A stretch of 5,845 nucleotides of DNA from Halococcaceae archaeon (GCA_007128515.1 SKXI01000452.1:1-5845); one strand, 5' to 3'. Positions 1 to 4,660 are shown, counted from the stretch's first letter. Notes: generated from the letters alone by a model not told the origin. A program made the numbers and translations.

Positions 1-92
1 ATCGTGAGCCGGTTCGAGGACCGCGCGAGGAACGCCACGTCCTCCAGCCCCCCCTGACCCTCCCCCGTTACAGGCGTGGTATCTCGACCCAT
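1..92 (-). CDS. Winged-HTH-type transcriptional regulator, N-terminal fragment (runs off the left edge)
   Basis: An ATG at 92-90 opens a frame that stays open for 30 codons to the window edge. The peptide starts MGRDTTPVTGEGQ and continues with 'LEDVAFLARSSNRLT'. From memory, a 'FLARSxNRxxVL'-like segment near the N-terminus is the usual first helix of many haloarchaeal winged-HTH regulators, just before the recognition helices, which here lie outside the window. An AT-rich TATA-like box (minus strand GTAATATC, 116-123) lies about 26 bp before the ATG, the spacing expected for a leaderless haloarchaeal transcript, and this supports the start. The gene is transcribed away from everything else in the window. 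The class assignment rests on about 15 residues, so the exact family is unknown. The plus strand of 1-57 is also open to a TGA (ending 'SSSPP'), but it has no supporting motif. Confidence 0.62.
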   Translation of the reverse strand, partial: MGRDTTPVTGEGQGGLEDVAFLARSSNRLT

Positions 93-115
93 GTGCCTGC
101 GTACGCAACCGACAG

Positions 116-123
116 ATATTACA
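116..123 (-). promoter_or_regulatory. TATA box of the left-edge regulator gene
   Basis: The minus strand reads GTAATATC in an otherwise GC-rich region. Its centre is about 26-28 bp upstream of the ATG at 92, so transcription would begin at or next to the A of the start codon (leaderless mRNA, common in haloarchaea). A short dyad (TTGGG at 125-129, CCCAA at 135-139, 5-bp spacer) sits immediately upstream, where the BRE or an activator/repressor would contact DNA. Confidence 0.5.
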
Positions 124-267
124 GTTGGGAGCAGCCCAATACTCCAATCAAACTGACACGTATGCGCGGTGCGCGCCGTCGCCACCATCGCCCCGCCCGC
201 CCGTGTTATTTGGTGACACGCCAGTGGACAAAAGGGTATCGGGTGAGAAGGTCCCGTGCCCCGAGCG

Positions 268-293
268 GGTTTCACGCCGTGAGAGACACTCAC
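268..293. promoter_or_regulatory. Operator-like palindrome TCACG-C-CGTGA, copy A, with a trailing half-site
   Basis: TCACGCCGTGA at 272-282 is a perfect 5+1+5 palindrome. A further TCAC (290-293) starts exactly 18 bp after the first T, the same period as the tandem pair at 1659-1687. On the minus strand, 282-268 reads TCACGGCGTGAAACC, identical over 15 bases to 1677-1691. The site lies 180-190 bp upstream of the regulator start at 92. A transcription-factor operator is the natural reading. Its protein is unknown. Confidence 0.55.
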
Positions 294-370
294 ATGGAGC
301 GCTGTCCGTCCACACGGGTCGGACCGGTACTCGCCGCCCCGTCCGAGCGGTACCGAGTGAGGACGGTCCG

Positions 371-459
371 TATCATAGTGATTGTTGCGAGTCGTTCCGG
401 TATCGACCGTCCGATATCGGGCGATCGAACCGGTAAACAGTCGCAACAACACTATCATA
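371..459. repeat. 89-bp imperfect palindrome (long hairpin)
   Basis: Outer arms 371-390 and 441-459 pair over 18 positions with one mismatch and one bulged A: TATCATAGTGATTGTTGCGA against TCGCAACAACACTATCATA. A second stem, CCGGT-A-TCGA (397-406) with TCGAACCGG (425-433), and the perfect palindrome CCGATATCGG (411-420) share the same centre (about 415.5). The unpaired part is a small internal loop around 391-396/434-440. The whole element could fold as one rod in DNA or in RNA of either strand. Possible identities are a palindromic MITE-like repeat, a small structured RNA, or a 3' processing/termination structure for regulator 1. No open reading frame is involved. Confidence 0.6.
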
Positions 460-556
460 GGGATCATCGTAGCCGACCGGATCTCTCGGGCACGCGTGTC
501 ACCGGTGTCGTTCGATTCGAAATCGAAGAACTATGAACTTCTACGATGATCCCTAT
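457..556. repeat. Perfect 16-bp inverted repeat bracketing 100 bp, overlapping the regulator 1 stop codon
   Basis: ATAGGGATCATCGTAG (457-472) and CTACGATGATCCCTAT (541-556) are exact reverse complements separated by 68 bp. The right arm ends on the last base of the TGA of regulator 1 (556-558, minus strand), and the left arm overlaps the edge of the 371-459 palindrome by three bases. In the regulator 1 mRNA this would form a stem starting at the stop codon, enclosing the small TTCGATT/AATCGAA hairpin. It could also be the terminal repeats of a 100-bp MITE-like insertion, but I see no target-site duplication. Confidence 0.55.
511..527. terminator. Small AT-rich stem-loop downstream of regulator 1
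   Basis: TTCGATT (511-517), loop CGA, AATCGAA (521-527) form a perfect 7-bp stem, 29 bases past the regulator 1 stop on the minus strand. Both arms are AT-richer than the surroundings. It lies inside the loop of the 16-bp inverted repeat. Archaeal terminators rely mainly on T-tracts and no good T-run follows, so the terminator label is tentative. Confidence 0.3.
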
Positions 557-1497
557 CAGTAGTCCACGTCGAGGACGCGAAGCTCGTCGTCGAACCGGAG
601 GGTGATCGACCCGGACTCGGCGGGGAGCTCGACCTGGAGCCTGAGCGGATCCGTCGAGACCACCCGTTCGGTGACGCTCGCGATGTATCCGGGGTTCGCC
701 CACAGGAGACGCTGGAGTTCGAGGAACGTGTCGAACTCCCAGCGCTCTCGGAGCGCCGCGATCGCCGCGGGGTGATAGATCGCGACCAGCCAGAGCACCG
801 ACCGGCGGCCGTACCGACAGTTCCGGCAGGTGAACGTCGCCCAGATCTCCGGGACGCTCTCGCAGCGGTCACAGAGCCCGTCGGGACCGATCACGTGGTC
901 CTCACAGACGACCACGTCGGTCTCCGTCCGCGCCGTACAGGCCGGACAGACCCCCTGGAGCATCATCGCGACGTGTGCCTCGAAGAGTACGTGCGCCGCC
1001 TCGACCACCTCCGGGAGCGAGCGGTCGGCGAGGCCGGCCGGCGGGAGGGCGTAGTGCATGAACGCGCCGTCGGGGAGGTCGCCCCCGAGGACGCCCGCAC
1101 AGTTCCGGCACCGGACCGTGATGTGTTCGTTCCTGTACAGGAGTTCGATCGGCGATCCACAGAACGGACAGGGTCGACCGGCCTCCACGGGACCGATTTC
1201 GGGGTTCTCGGTGATCGTCCCGGCGACGACCGCGCGCATCACCTGGGTTCCCGTCTCCCGGAGCTCGTAGCCCCCGTCACACCGACGGACGAAGTGAGAG
1301 AGCTCGCCGAGGTGGTAGTTGAAGTTCCCCTTGTCGACGCCCACCGCGTCGCGGAGTTCGGAGAACGACATCGGCCCCTCGCCCTCCCAGAGCGCCTGCA
1401 GGATCCCGACCCTCGTCTCGTTGCCGAGTATCGAGAACGCCTCCGTGGGTGTCACTCCGCCCGGCTCGATCCGTCCGACGGCCTCCGGTTCCTCCAT
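556..1497 (-). CDS. Regulator 1: ArsR-like winged-HTH protein with multi-zinc-ribbon C-terminal region
   Basis: A 313-aa predicted DNA-binding regulator, cytoplasmic. Residues 11-95 form the winged HTH: 'VTPTEAFSILGNETRVGILQ' is the first helix pair, 'MSFSELRDAVGVDKGNFNYH' the helix-turn-helix, and 'HFVRR...GGYELRETG' the wing. Residues 105-235 carry regularly spaced Cys/His pairs: C110/C113, C130/C133, C184/C187, C198/H201, C209/C212 and C224/C227, probably several zinc ribbons. A hydrophobic stretch follows (about 233-250), then an acidic tail. This matches haloarchaeal ArsR-type proteins with a C-terminal zinc-ribbon domain (I believe the DUF7347/DUF7351 architecture; not checked). The ATG at 1497 is preceded by GAGG with a 6-base gap. 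The longer frame to 1680 would include the promoter and a basic, unlike peptide. It is divergent from the 1779-3182 operon and paralogous to 3423-4373. Ligand and targets are unknown. Confidence 0.9.
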   Translation of the reverse strand: MEEPEAVGRIEPGGVTPTEAFSILGNETRVGILQALWEGEGPMSFSELRDAVGVDKGNFNYHLGELSHFVRRCDGGYELRETGTQVMRAVVAGTITENPEIGPVEAGRPCPFCGSPIELLYRNEHITVRCRNCAGVLGGDLPDGAFMHYALPPAGLADRSLPEVVEAAHVLFEAHVAMMLQGVCPACTARTETDVVVCEDHVIGPDGLCDRCESVPEIWATFTCRNCRYGRRSVLWLVAIYHPAAIAALRERWEFDTFLELQRLLWANPGYIASVTERVVSTDPLRLQVELPAESGSITLRFDDELRVLDVDY

Positions 1498-1530
1498 GCG
1501 ATCCCTCGATATGCGATCGGAACCGATACG

Positions 1531-1559
1531 TCGACGCCCACGGCCGTCGTGGGCGTCGA
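1531..1559. promoter_or_regulatory. Perfect 12-bp dyad in the regulator 1 leader
   Basis: TCGACGCCCACG (1531-1542) and CGTGGGCGTCGA (1548-1559) are exact reverse complements around a 5-base centre (GCCGT). It lies 34-62 bases upstream of the ATG at 1497 and downstream of the likely TATA box, so it should be in the 5' leader of the mRNA. There it could be a stable hairpin affecting translation, or an operator that blocks transcription. No equivalent sequence lies in the leader of regulator 2. Confidence 0.55.
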
Positions 1560-1596
1560 ATTCGGTTGCCCTGATCCGTGACACGTTCTCGGAGTG

Positions 1597-1603
1597 AATA
1601 TTT
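1597..1603 (-). promoter_or_regulatory. Probable TATA box of regulator 1
   Basis: The minus strand reads GAAATATTCAC here, one of the few AT-rich heptamers in the divergent region. It is 100-106 bp upstream of the ATG, close to the 98-105 bp spacing of the TATA box of paralogous regulator 2. That predicts a start near 1575 and a leader of about 75 bases. A TCACGG half-site follows on the minus strand (1581-1576). Confidence 0.4.
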
Positions 1604-1657
1604 CTTGTGGTTCGATAGTAGTACACACGGTGAACCACCACACCGACGGCCACGGTC

Positions 1658-1691
1658 CTCACGGCGTGAGAGTTCGTCACGGCGTGAAACC
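1658..1691. promoter_or_regulatory. Tandem operator: two TCACGGCGTGA palindromes 18 bp apart
   Basis: Two perfect 5+1+5 palindromes, TCACG-G-CGTGA, occupy 1659-1669 and 1677-1687, with centres 18 bp apart, nearly two helical turns. The first sits inside CTCACGGCGTGAG, repeated identically at 4565-4577. The second continues as TCACGGCGTGAAACC, repeated inverted at 268-282. The pair lies 162-190 bp upstream of regulator 1 and about 90-120 bp upstream of the plus-strand ORF at 1779, so it could serve either promoter. Cooperative binding by two dimers on one face of the helix fits the spacing. Confidence 0.65.
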
Positions 1692-1737
1692 GATTCAGTG
1701 GGTGCGTTTACGGTTCGTGACTGTCCACCATCTGAGA

Positions 1738-1769
1738 GGAGGGCACACCCGATGCCGTGGCGTGCGTAG
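1738..1769 (+). promoter_or_regulatory. Shine-Dalgarno plus five-codon mini-ORF ahead of the lipoprotein operon
   Basis: GGAGG (1738-1742) is one of the best Shine-Dalgarno matches in the window. Nine bases later comes ATG (1752), which encodes MPWRA and stops at TAG (1767-1769). The 80-codon ORF beginning at 1779 is in the same frame, three codons after that TAG. This could be a leader mini-ORF controlling re-initiation, or the true start of the next ORF interrupted by a nonsense mutation. A weak TTTA box (1707-1710) lies about 30 bp upstream of the Shine-Dalgarno. Confidence 0.4.
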
Positions 1770-1778
1770 ATCACCGAC

Positions 1779-2021
1779 ATGACAGCCGATCCGATCACAT
1801 CGACGACCACCGTCCCCGACGAGAGGGTCGTGACGACCCATCGCGGGCCGGTCGACGAACGGGAGGGCGCGGGGCCGCTGCCGGCGACCGTGCCGTCGTC
1901 GGTGTCGCTGCCGATCGGGGTCGTCCTCTGGCTGTCGTTCCGGGACGGCGGGTGTCGCGACGGCCGAAACGGCCCGTCGTTCGTCGGGAGACGTGCGGGG
2001 AGGGAGCTCCGGTGGGCGTGA
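1779..2021 (+). CDS. Hypothetical 80-aa protein, first ORF of the lipoprotein operon (doubtful)
   Basis: I do not recognise this ORF. Its support is compositional and positional. About 89% of its third codon positions are G or C (9 A/T in 80 codons, counted by eye), as in genuine genes here. Its TGA (2019-2021) also overlaps the GTG start of the lipoprotein (2018-2020) as GTGA, a typical coupling arrangement. It begins MTADPITSTTTVPDERVV, has one modestly hydrophobic stretch (about residues 41-53, 'SVSLPIGVVLWLS'), and ends in a basic Arg-rich tail unlike most haloarchaeal proteins. No Shine-Dalgarno precedes 1779. A strong one sits further upstream, before an in-frame ATG cut off by a TAG. 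It could be a real small protein, the remnant of a decayed gene, or non-coding leader. Confidence 0.4.
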   Translation: MTADPITSTTTVPDERVVTTHRGPVDEREGAGPLPATVPSSVSLPIGVVLWLSFRDGGCRDGRNGPSFVGRRAGRELRWA

Positions 2022-2734
2022 ACCGGCGAGCGCTCGTGGCCACCGTCACTGCCGTCGTGGTCGGTGGCTGTGTCGGCACCGACCACGTCGAAGACCGGAT
2101 CCGTGACGGGGTGTCGGAGCGACTGGGAGACGAGGCCGAGGAGGTGACGGGGATAGACGTAGAGGAGACGACGTTCTCGGACGAACCGCCGGGGGACGCA
2201 CCGACGGCGGACGAGGAGTGGCGGCTCTACGAGTTCGAACCCGACGAACACTACGAGTACCGCGTTCACAGCCGAGAGGACGGCCCCGGCAGCTTCCACT
2301 GGACCGTCAGGGAGGCCGACGGGGATCGGCTCACCGTCGAGAGCTCGCTGGCGTTCGACGGTGGCGAGGAGTTCTCCCGTACGGTGACCGGCACCGAGGA
2401 GGAGGTGTTCTCGGAGCTGATGGCGACGCCTGCGGCGGTGTTCGTGGGTGCGGGGCTCCACTCGCCGTACGTCACGACCCACGACGGGGGAGTCTACGAG
2501 GGCTACGAGTGGAGCGTCGTCTCCTCCGAGGGGAGTCTGCGGTTCGCGGTCGACGGGACCGAACGCTACCTCGGAGTCGAGTGTTACGTCACGGTGACGG
2601 AGGTGGACGGGGAGGTCGTCCACGAGAGCTGTCTCTCGCCCGACCTCGCGTTCCCGGCCTACGTCGCCTACTACGACGAGGAGACCGGTGAGTCGCTCTT
2701 CGAGATGGAGCTGACCGAGTACGACCGAGGGTAG
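2018..2734 (+). CDS. Secreted lipoprotein with Tat-like lipobox signal, function unknown
   Basis: A 238-aa protein predicted to be exported and lipid-anchored outside the membrane. The N-terminus has a twin Arg (residues 3-4, 'NRRALVA'), a hydrophobic core (about 6-15) and a lipobox V-G-G-C with Cys18. The mature part is acidic: a charged linker (to about 65), then a likely beta-rich domain from 'EEWRLYEFEPDEHYEYRV' onward. Besides Cys18 the only cysteines are C189 and C205, which could form a disulfide. From memory, the composition and layout resemble uncharacterised haloarchaeal lipoproteins; no named family is certain. GTG at 2018 is chosen because it gives a compact signal peptide and a GTGA overlap with the upstream ORF. 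GTG at 2012 is a fair alternative, with GGAGG (1999-2003) 8 bases before it. The frame is open back to 1757, but that part is Arg-rich and antisense-like. A DUF4870-type gene follows after 16 bases. Confidence 0.85.
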   Translation: MNRRALVATVTAVVVGGCVGTDHVEDRIRDGVSERLGDEAEEVTGIDVEETTFSDEPPGDAPTADEEWRLYEFEPDEHYEYRVHSREDGPGSFHWTVREADGDRLTVESSLAFDGGEEFSRTVTGTEEEVFSELMATPAAVFVGAGLHSPYVTTHDGGVYEGYEWSVVSSEGSLRFAVDGTERYLGVECYVTVTEVDGEVVHESCLSPDLAFPAYVAYYDEETGESLFEMELTEYDRG

Positions 2735-2750
2735 AGAGGATACACAGATC

Positions 2751-3182
2751 ATGAGTACGAAAGACGCGGACGTCGAAGCGGAACTGACCACAGAGGACAC
2801 CGAGCCGTCGACGGAGGGAGGGACCTCGGTCGGCGGGCTGGACGAGAACATCGTCGGGGCGCTGGCGTACCTCTTCGCGCCGCTGCTCGCCATCGTCTTC
2901 TACTTCATCGAGGAGGACAACGAGTTCGTCCGGTTCCACGCGGTCCAGAGCATCATCATCTTCGGGGGGATTTTCGCGCTCTCGATAGGGATGACCGTCT
3001 TCGGGTTCGTGCTCGGAGAGATCCCGCTCCTCGGCCTGCTCTACGCGATCGTCGCGGGGCTGTTCTGGCTGCTGATGGCGCCGGTCGGGTTCGTCCTCTG
3101 GGTCGTCCTGACGTACAAGGCGTACAAGGGCGACACCGACGGACTGCCGGTCACCGGGGAGATGGCGAAGAACTACGTCTGA
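2751..3182 (+). CDS. DUF4870-type small membrane protein (Tic20-like)
   Basis: A 143-aa integral membrane protein. An acidic, Ser/Thr-rich cytoplasm-like tail (1-30) precedes hydrophobic segments at about 33-53, 66-88 and 93-121; the last is long and may be one helix with a re-entrant part or two short ones. The diagnostic motif is 'NEFVRFHAVQSI' (57-68), the R-F-H-A-x-Q-S signature of the DUF4870 family (distantly related to Tic20). The C-terminal 'AYKGDTDGLPVTGEMAKNYV' is also typical of it. The family is widespread in archaea and bacteria, and its function is not established. The ATG at 2751 is 16 bases after the lipoprotein stop, with GAGAGGA (2734-2740) as a weak Shine-Dalgarno, so the two are likely co-transcribed. 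It is convergent with regulator 2. Confidence 0.92.
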   Translation: MSTKDADVEAELTTEDTEPSTEGGTSVGGLDENIVGALAYLFAPLLAIVFYFIEEDNEFVRFHAVQSIIIFGGIFALSIGMTVFGFVLGEIPLLGLLYAIVAGLFWLLMAPVGFVLWVVLTYKAYKGDTDGLPVTGEMAKNYV

Positions 3183-3200
3183 GCGCGAAGGGCCCCAGGT

Positions 3201-3252
3201 CACGATCCGAGCGAGCACTCGGGGGAGACAAGGGATCGTGGATCGCTCCACG
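3201..3252. terminator. Overlapping stem-loops in the convergent spacer
   Basis: CACGATCC (3201-3208) pairs with GGATCGTG (3233-3240), enclosing a smaller CGAG/CTCG hairpin (3212-3221). An alternative hairpin, CGTGGA-TCGC-TCCACG (3237-3252), shares bases with the right arm, so only one can form at a time. They start 19 bases after the stop of the DUF4870-type gene, at the end of the plus-strand operon. No T-tract follows, so this could be a 3'-end structure or processing site rather than a classic terminator. The remainder of the spacer to 3422 has GC-rich palindromes (CGGTACCG 3311-3318, CGGGCCCG 3358-3365) but no gene that I can support. Confidence 0.35.
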
Positions 3253-3422
3253 CACTCGCCGTCAGCGACGCCGAGACCCCCGTCCCACGGCAAGCCGAGC
3301 CCTCCCCGCTCGGTACCGGTGGTCAACGGCGTAGCACAGACGTTTCGATACGGGGTCCGGGCCCGACGGGGCGGTCGCGTGGCCGCTGCGTCCGACGGGA
3401 TCGTCCCACCCCCGGGCCGGGT

Positions 3423-4373
3423 TCAGGCGTCGTCCCGCGTCGCGTCGATCACCTCGAGGTCGTCGTCGACGGTGACGTGGATCTCGTCGTCTCCGAGCCG
3501 GATCGCCACGCGGGCGCGAAACGGCTCCCGCGAGAGTACCTCCTCCGAGATGTCGGAGACGTACCGTGCGTTCTCCCGGGTCAGTTTGGCGAACGGGACG
3601 CGATTCCAGGGTGCCCCGTGGTCGTGGTAGAACGCGACGACCGCGGGGTTGGTCACGACCGCGAACCAGAGGACGAACTGTCGTGCGTATCGACAGTTCT
3701 CACAGCACGCCTCGACCCAGACGGAGTGTCGCGTCCCGCAGGTCGCACAGAGCTCCCGTCCGGACGCATCGTGATCGGGACAGGCGTCGACTGAGAACCC
3801 GACGACGCCCGCACACTCCGAACAGACACCCTCTATCATCGCCGTGATCTTGCCGTCGTAGAGCCTATGCGCAACCGCCAGCACCTCCTCGGGGGTCCGG
3901 TCTTCCAGGCTGGCCGGGGGGAGCGCGTATCGCAGGAACGTCCCCCGCGGGTACGTCTCGCCCCGAACGGCGCCGACACACCGGGTACACCGGGCAGTGA
4001 ACACCTCCTCCTGGTACGACAGCTCGACGGGGCCGCCACAGTACGGACACCGGTGGTCGATTCGGGTCGGTCCGAACGAGGGGTCCTCGGTGATCGCTCC
4101 GGCGATGACGGCACGCAGGACCTGTTTGCCGGCCTCTCGAAGCTCGTACGTTTCGTCTCGCTGCCGCACGAAATGAGAGAGCTCACCGAGGTGGTAGTTG
4201 AAGTTCCCCTTGTCGACGCCCACCGCGTTGCGGAGTTCGGAGAACGACATCGGCCCCTCGCTCTCCCAGAGCGCCTGCAGGATCGCGACCCTCGTCTCGT
4301 TACCGAGGATCGAGAACGCCTCCGTCGGCGTCACGCCGCCCGGCTCGATCCCGTCGAACGGTCCGTCGTCCAT
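3423..4373 (-). CDS. Regulator 2: ArsR-like winged-HTH protein with multi-zinc-ribbon C-terminal region
   Basis: A 316-aa paralogue of regulator 1 with the same architecture. The winged HTH (about 12-95) has 'TPTEAFSILGNETRVAILQA', the helix-turn-helix 'FSELRNAVGVDKGNFNYHLG', and a wing ending 'TYELREAG'. The zinc-ligand pairs fall at nearly identical positions: C109/C112, C129/C132, C184/C187, C198/H201, C209/C212 and C224/C227. A hydrophobic stretch at about 232-249 precedes an acidic C-terminus ending DATRDDA. The HTH is almost unchanged from regulator 1, whereas the zinc-ribbon half differs at many positions, suggesting similar DNA targets and a different signal or partner. The ATG at 4373 has GAGG 8 bases upstream and aligns with the start of regulator 1. 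The frame is open to 4418, but that extension adds unrelated residues. It is divergent from the lipoprotein genes at 4661 onward. Zinc binding and the ligand are inferred. Confidence 0.9.
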   Translation of the reverse strand: MDDGPFDGIEPGGVTPTEAFSILGNETRVAILQALWESEGPMSFSELRNAVGVDKGNFNYHLGELSHFVRQRDETYELREAGKQVLRAVIAGAITEDPSFGPTRIDHRCPYCGGPVELSYQEEVFTARCTRCVGAVRGETYPRGTFLRYALPPASLEDRTPEEVLAVAHRLYDGKITAMIEGVCSECAGVVGFSVDACPDHDASGRELCATCGTRHSVWVEACCENCRYARQFVLWFAVVTNPAVVAFYHDHGAPWNRVPFAKLTRENARYVSDISEEVLSREPFRARVAIRLGDDEIHVTVDDDLEVIDATRDDA

Positions 4374-4423
4374 GGTCGGTTCCTCGTGTGAATACGCCGT
4401 CGACCTCCGATCCCGCACCGCGA

Positions 4424-4441
4424 GAGATCCGGGATCTCACG
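4424..4441. promoter_or_regulatory. GAGATCC-G-GGATCTC palindrome in the regulator 2 leader
   Basis: A 7+1+7 dyad at 4424-4438 lies 51-65 bp upstream of the ATG at 4373 and about 33 bp downstream of the TATA box, that is near or just after the predicted transcription start. The one-base centre argues for a protein-binding site rather than an RNA hairpin. The edge reads GGATCTCACG (4432-4441), the same ten bases that open the operator at 4561-4570. Confidence 0.4.
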
Positions 4442-4470
4442 CTGGGCTGATACGACTACGACGGTCCGTG

Positions 4471-4478
4471 ATATATGT
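4471..4478 (-). promoter_or_regulatory. TATA box of regulator 2
   Basis: The minus strand reads ACACATATATCACGG, the clearest TATA-like sequence in the window. It is 98-105 bp upstream of the ATG, giving a predicted start near 4447 and a leader of about 75 bases. A TCACGG half-site of the shared palindrome directly abuts the box (minus strand 4471-4466), so a bound regulator would compete with TBP. Confidence 0.55.
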
Positions 4479-4560
4479 GTTCAGGTGGCGGAGGCTCGCT
4501 CCCGGGTGGGTCTCGGTTGCGGAGACTGCTGTCTTCGACCGGAACTCTCGGGCTTCGATC

Positions 4561-4594
4561 GGATCTCACGGCGTGAGTCCCCCTCTCGCCGTCG
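4561..4594. promoter_or_regulatory. Operator-like palindrome CTCACGGCGTGAG, copy 3, with a degenerate second site
   Basis: CTCACGGCGTGAG (4565-4577) is identical over 13 bases to 1658-1670. Eighteen bases on, TCTCGCCGTCG (4584-4594) matches TCACGCCGTGA at 8 of 11 positions, in the same register as the second palindrome of the 1658-1691 pair. It lies 193-203 bp upstream of regulator 2 and 85-95 bp upstream of the lipoprotein start at 4661, in the shared divergent region. Confidence 0.6.
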
Positions 4595-4606
4595 TCTATC
4601 CTCACG

Positions 4607-4624
4607 GGGTACAGTTAGGTACCC
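4607..4624. promoter_or_regulatory. GGGTAC-N6-GTACCC dyad before the lipoprotein gene
   Basis: Perfect 6-bp arms (4607-4612 and 4619-4624) around AGTTAG lie 37-54 bp upstream of the GTG at 4661. That places the dyad near where the promoter or start of transcription for the plus-strand lipoproteins should be. A CTCACG half-site (4601-4606) precedes it. A TCTATCC stretch just upstream (about 4595-4601) is the only TATA-like candidate, and it is weak. Confidence 0.35.
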
Positions 4625-4660
4625 GACCTCTCGAATACCTGAGAAGAGGAGTCGAGCCAG

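Larger units (their letters stand above)
93..555. other. Long non-coding region between the left-edge regulator and the 3' end of regulator 1
   Basis: No frame here looks haloarchaeal. The open frames on the plus strand are Arg-rich, lack acidic bias and have no family motif. The left part is the promoter region of the minus-strand gene at 1-92. It includes an AT-richer patch around 204-212 and a TCACGCCGTGA palindrome at 272-282. The right part (371-556) is dense in inverted repeats: an 89-bp imperfect palindrome, a 16-bp inverted repeat bracketing 457-556, and a small stem-loop at 511-527. Regulator 1 ends at 556 on the minus strand, so this right part is its 3' flank. Confidence 0.7.

Noticed and set aside
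1..57. Plus-strand frame ending in TGA, possible C-terminus of an upstream gene
   Set aside because: Codon endings are plausible, but there is no motif, and the opposite strand has a start codon, a TATA box at correct spacing and an HTH-like helix.
93..536. 147-codon open frame on the plus strand
   Set aside because: Arg-rich, not acidic, no motif; it crosses the 89-bp palindrome and the 16-bp inverted repeat and overlies the promoter of the left-edge gene.
533..562. Nine-codon frame MNFYDDPYQ across the right arm of the inverted repeat
   Set aside because: No ribosome-binding site and too short to judge; explained by the inverted repeat and the antisense of the regulator 1 C-terminus.
772..1581. 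269-codon plus-strand frame opposite regulator 1, and a similar frame at 3867-4391 opposite regulator 2
   Set aside because: Both are mirror frames of the paralogous regulator genes. Their mutual similarity merely reflects the duplicated sense strand.
1498..1680. N-terminal extension of regulator 1 to an ATG at 1680
   Set aside because: It would encode a basic peptide over the TATA-like box and the dyads, and is not shared with regulator 2; the ATG at 1497 aligns the two proteins and has a GAGG site.
2587..2599. CGTCAC-G-GTGACG palindrome
   Set aside because: It lies inside the lipoprotein coding sequence (YVTVTE codons) and has a different half-site from the shared dyad; likely chance.
1277..2893. 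Very long (538-codon) minus-strand open frame
   Set aside because: It is antisense to the lipoprotein and DUF4870-type genes and overlaps regulator 1 in another frame. High GC3 makes stop-free antisense frames common. Its product is Arg/His-rich with no recognisable domain.
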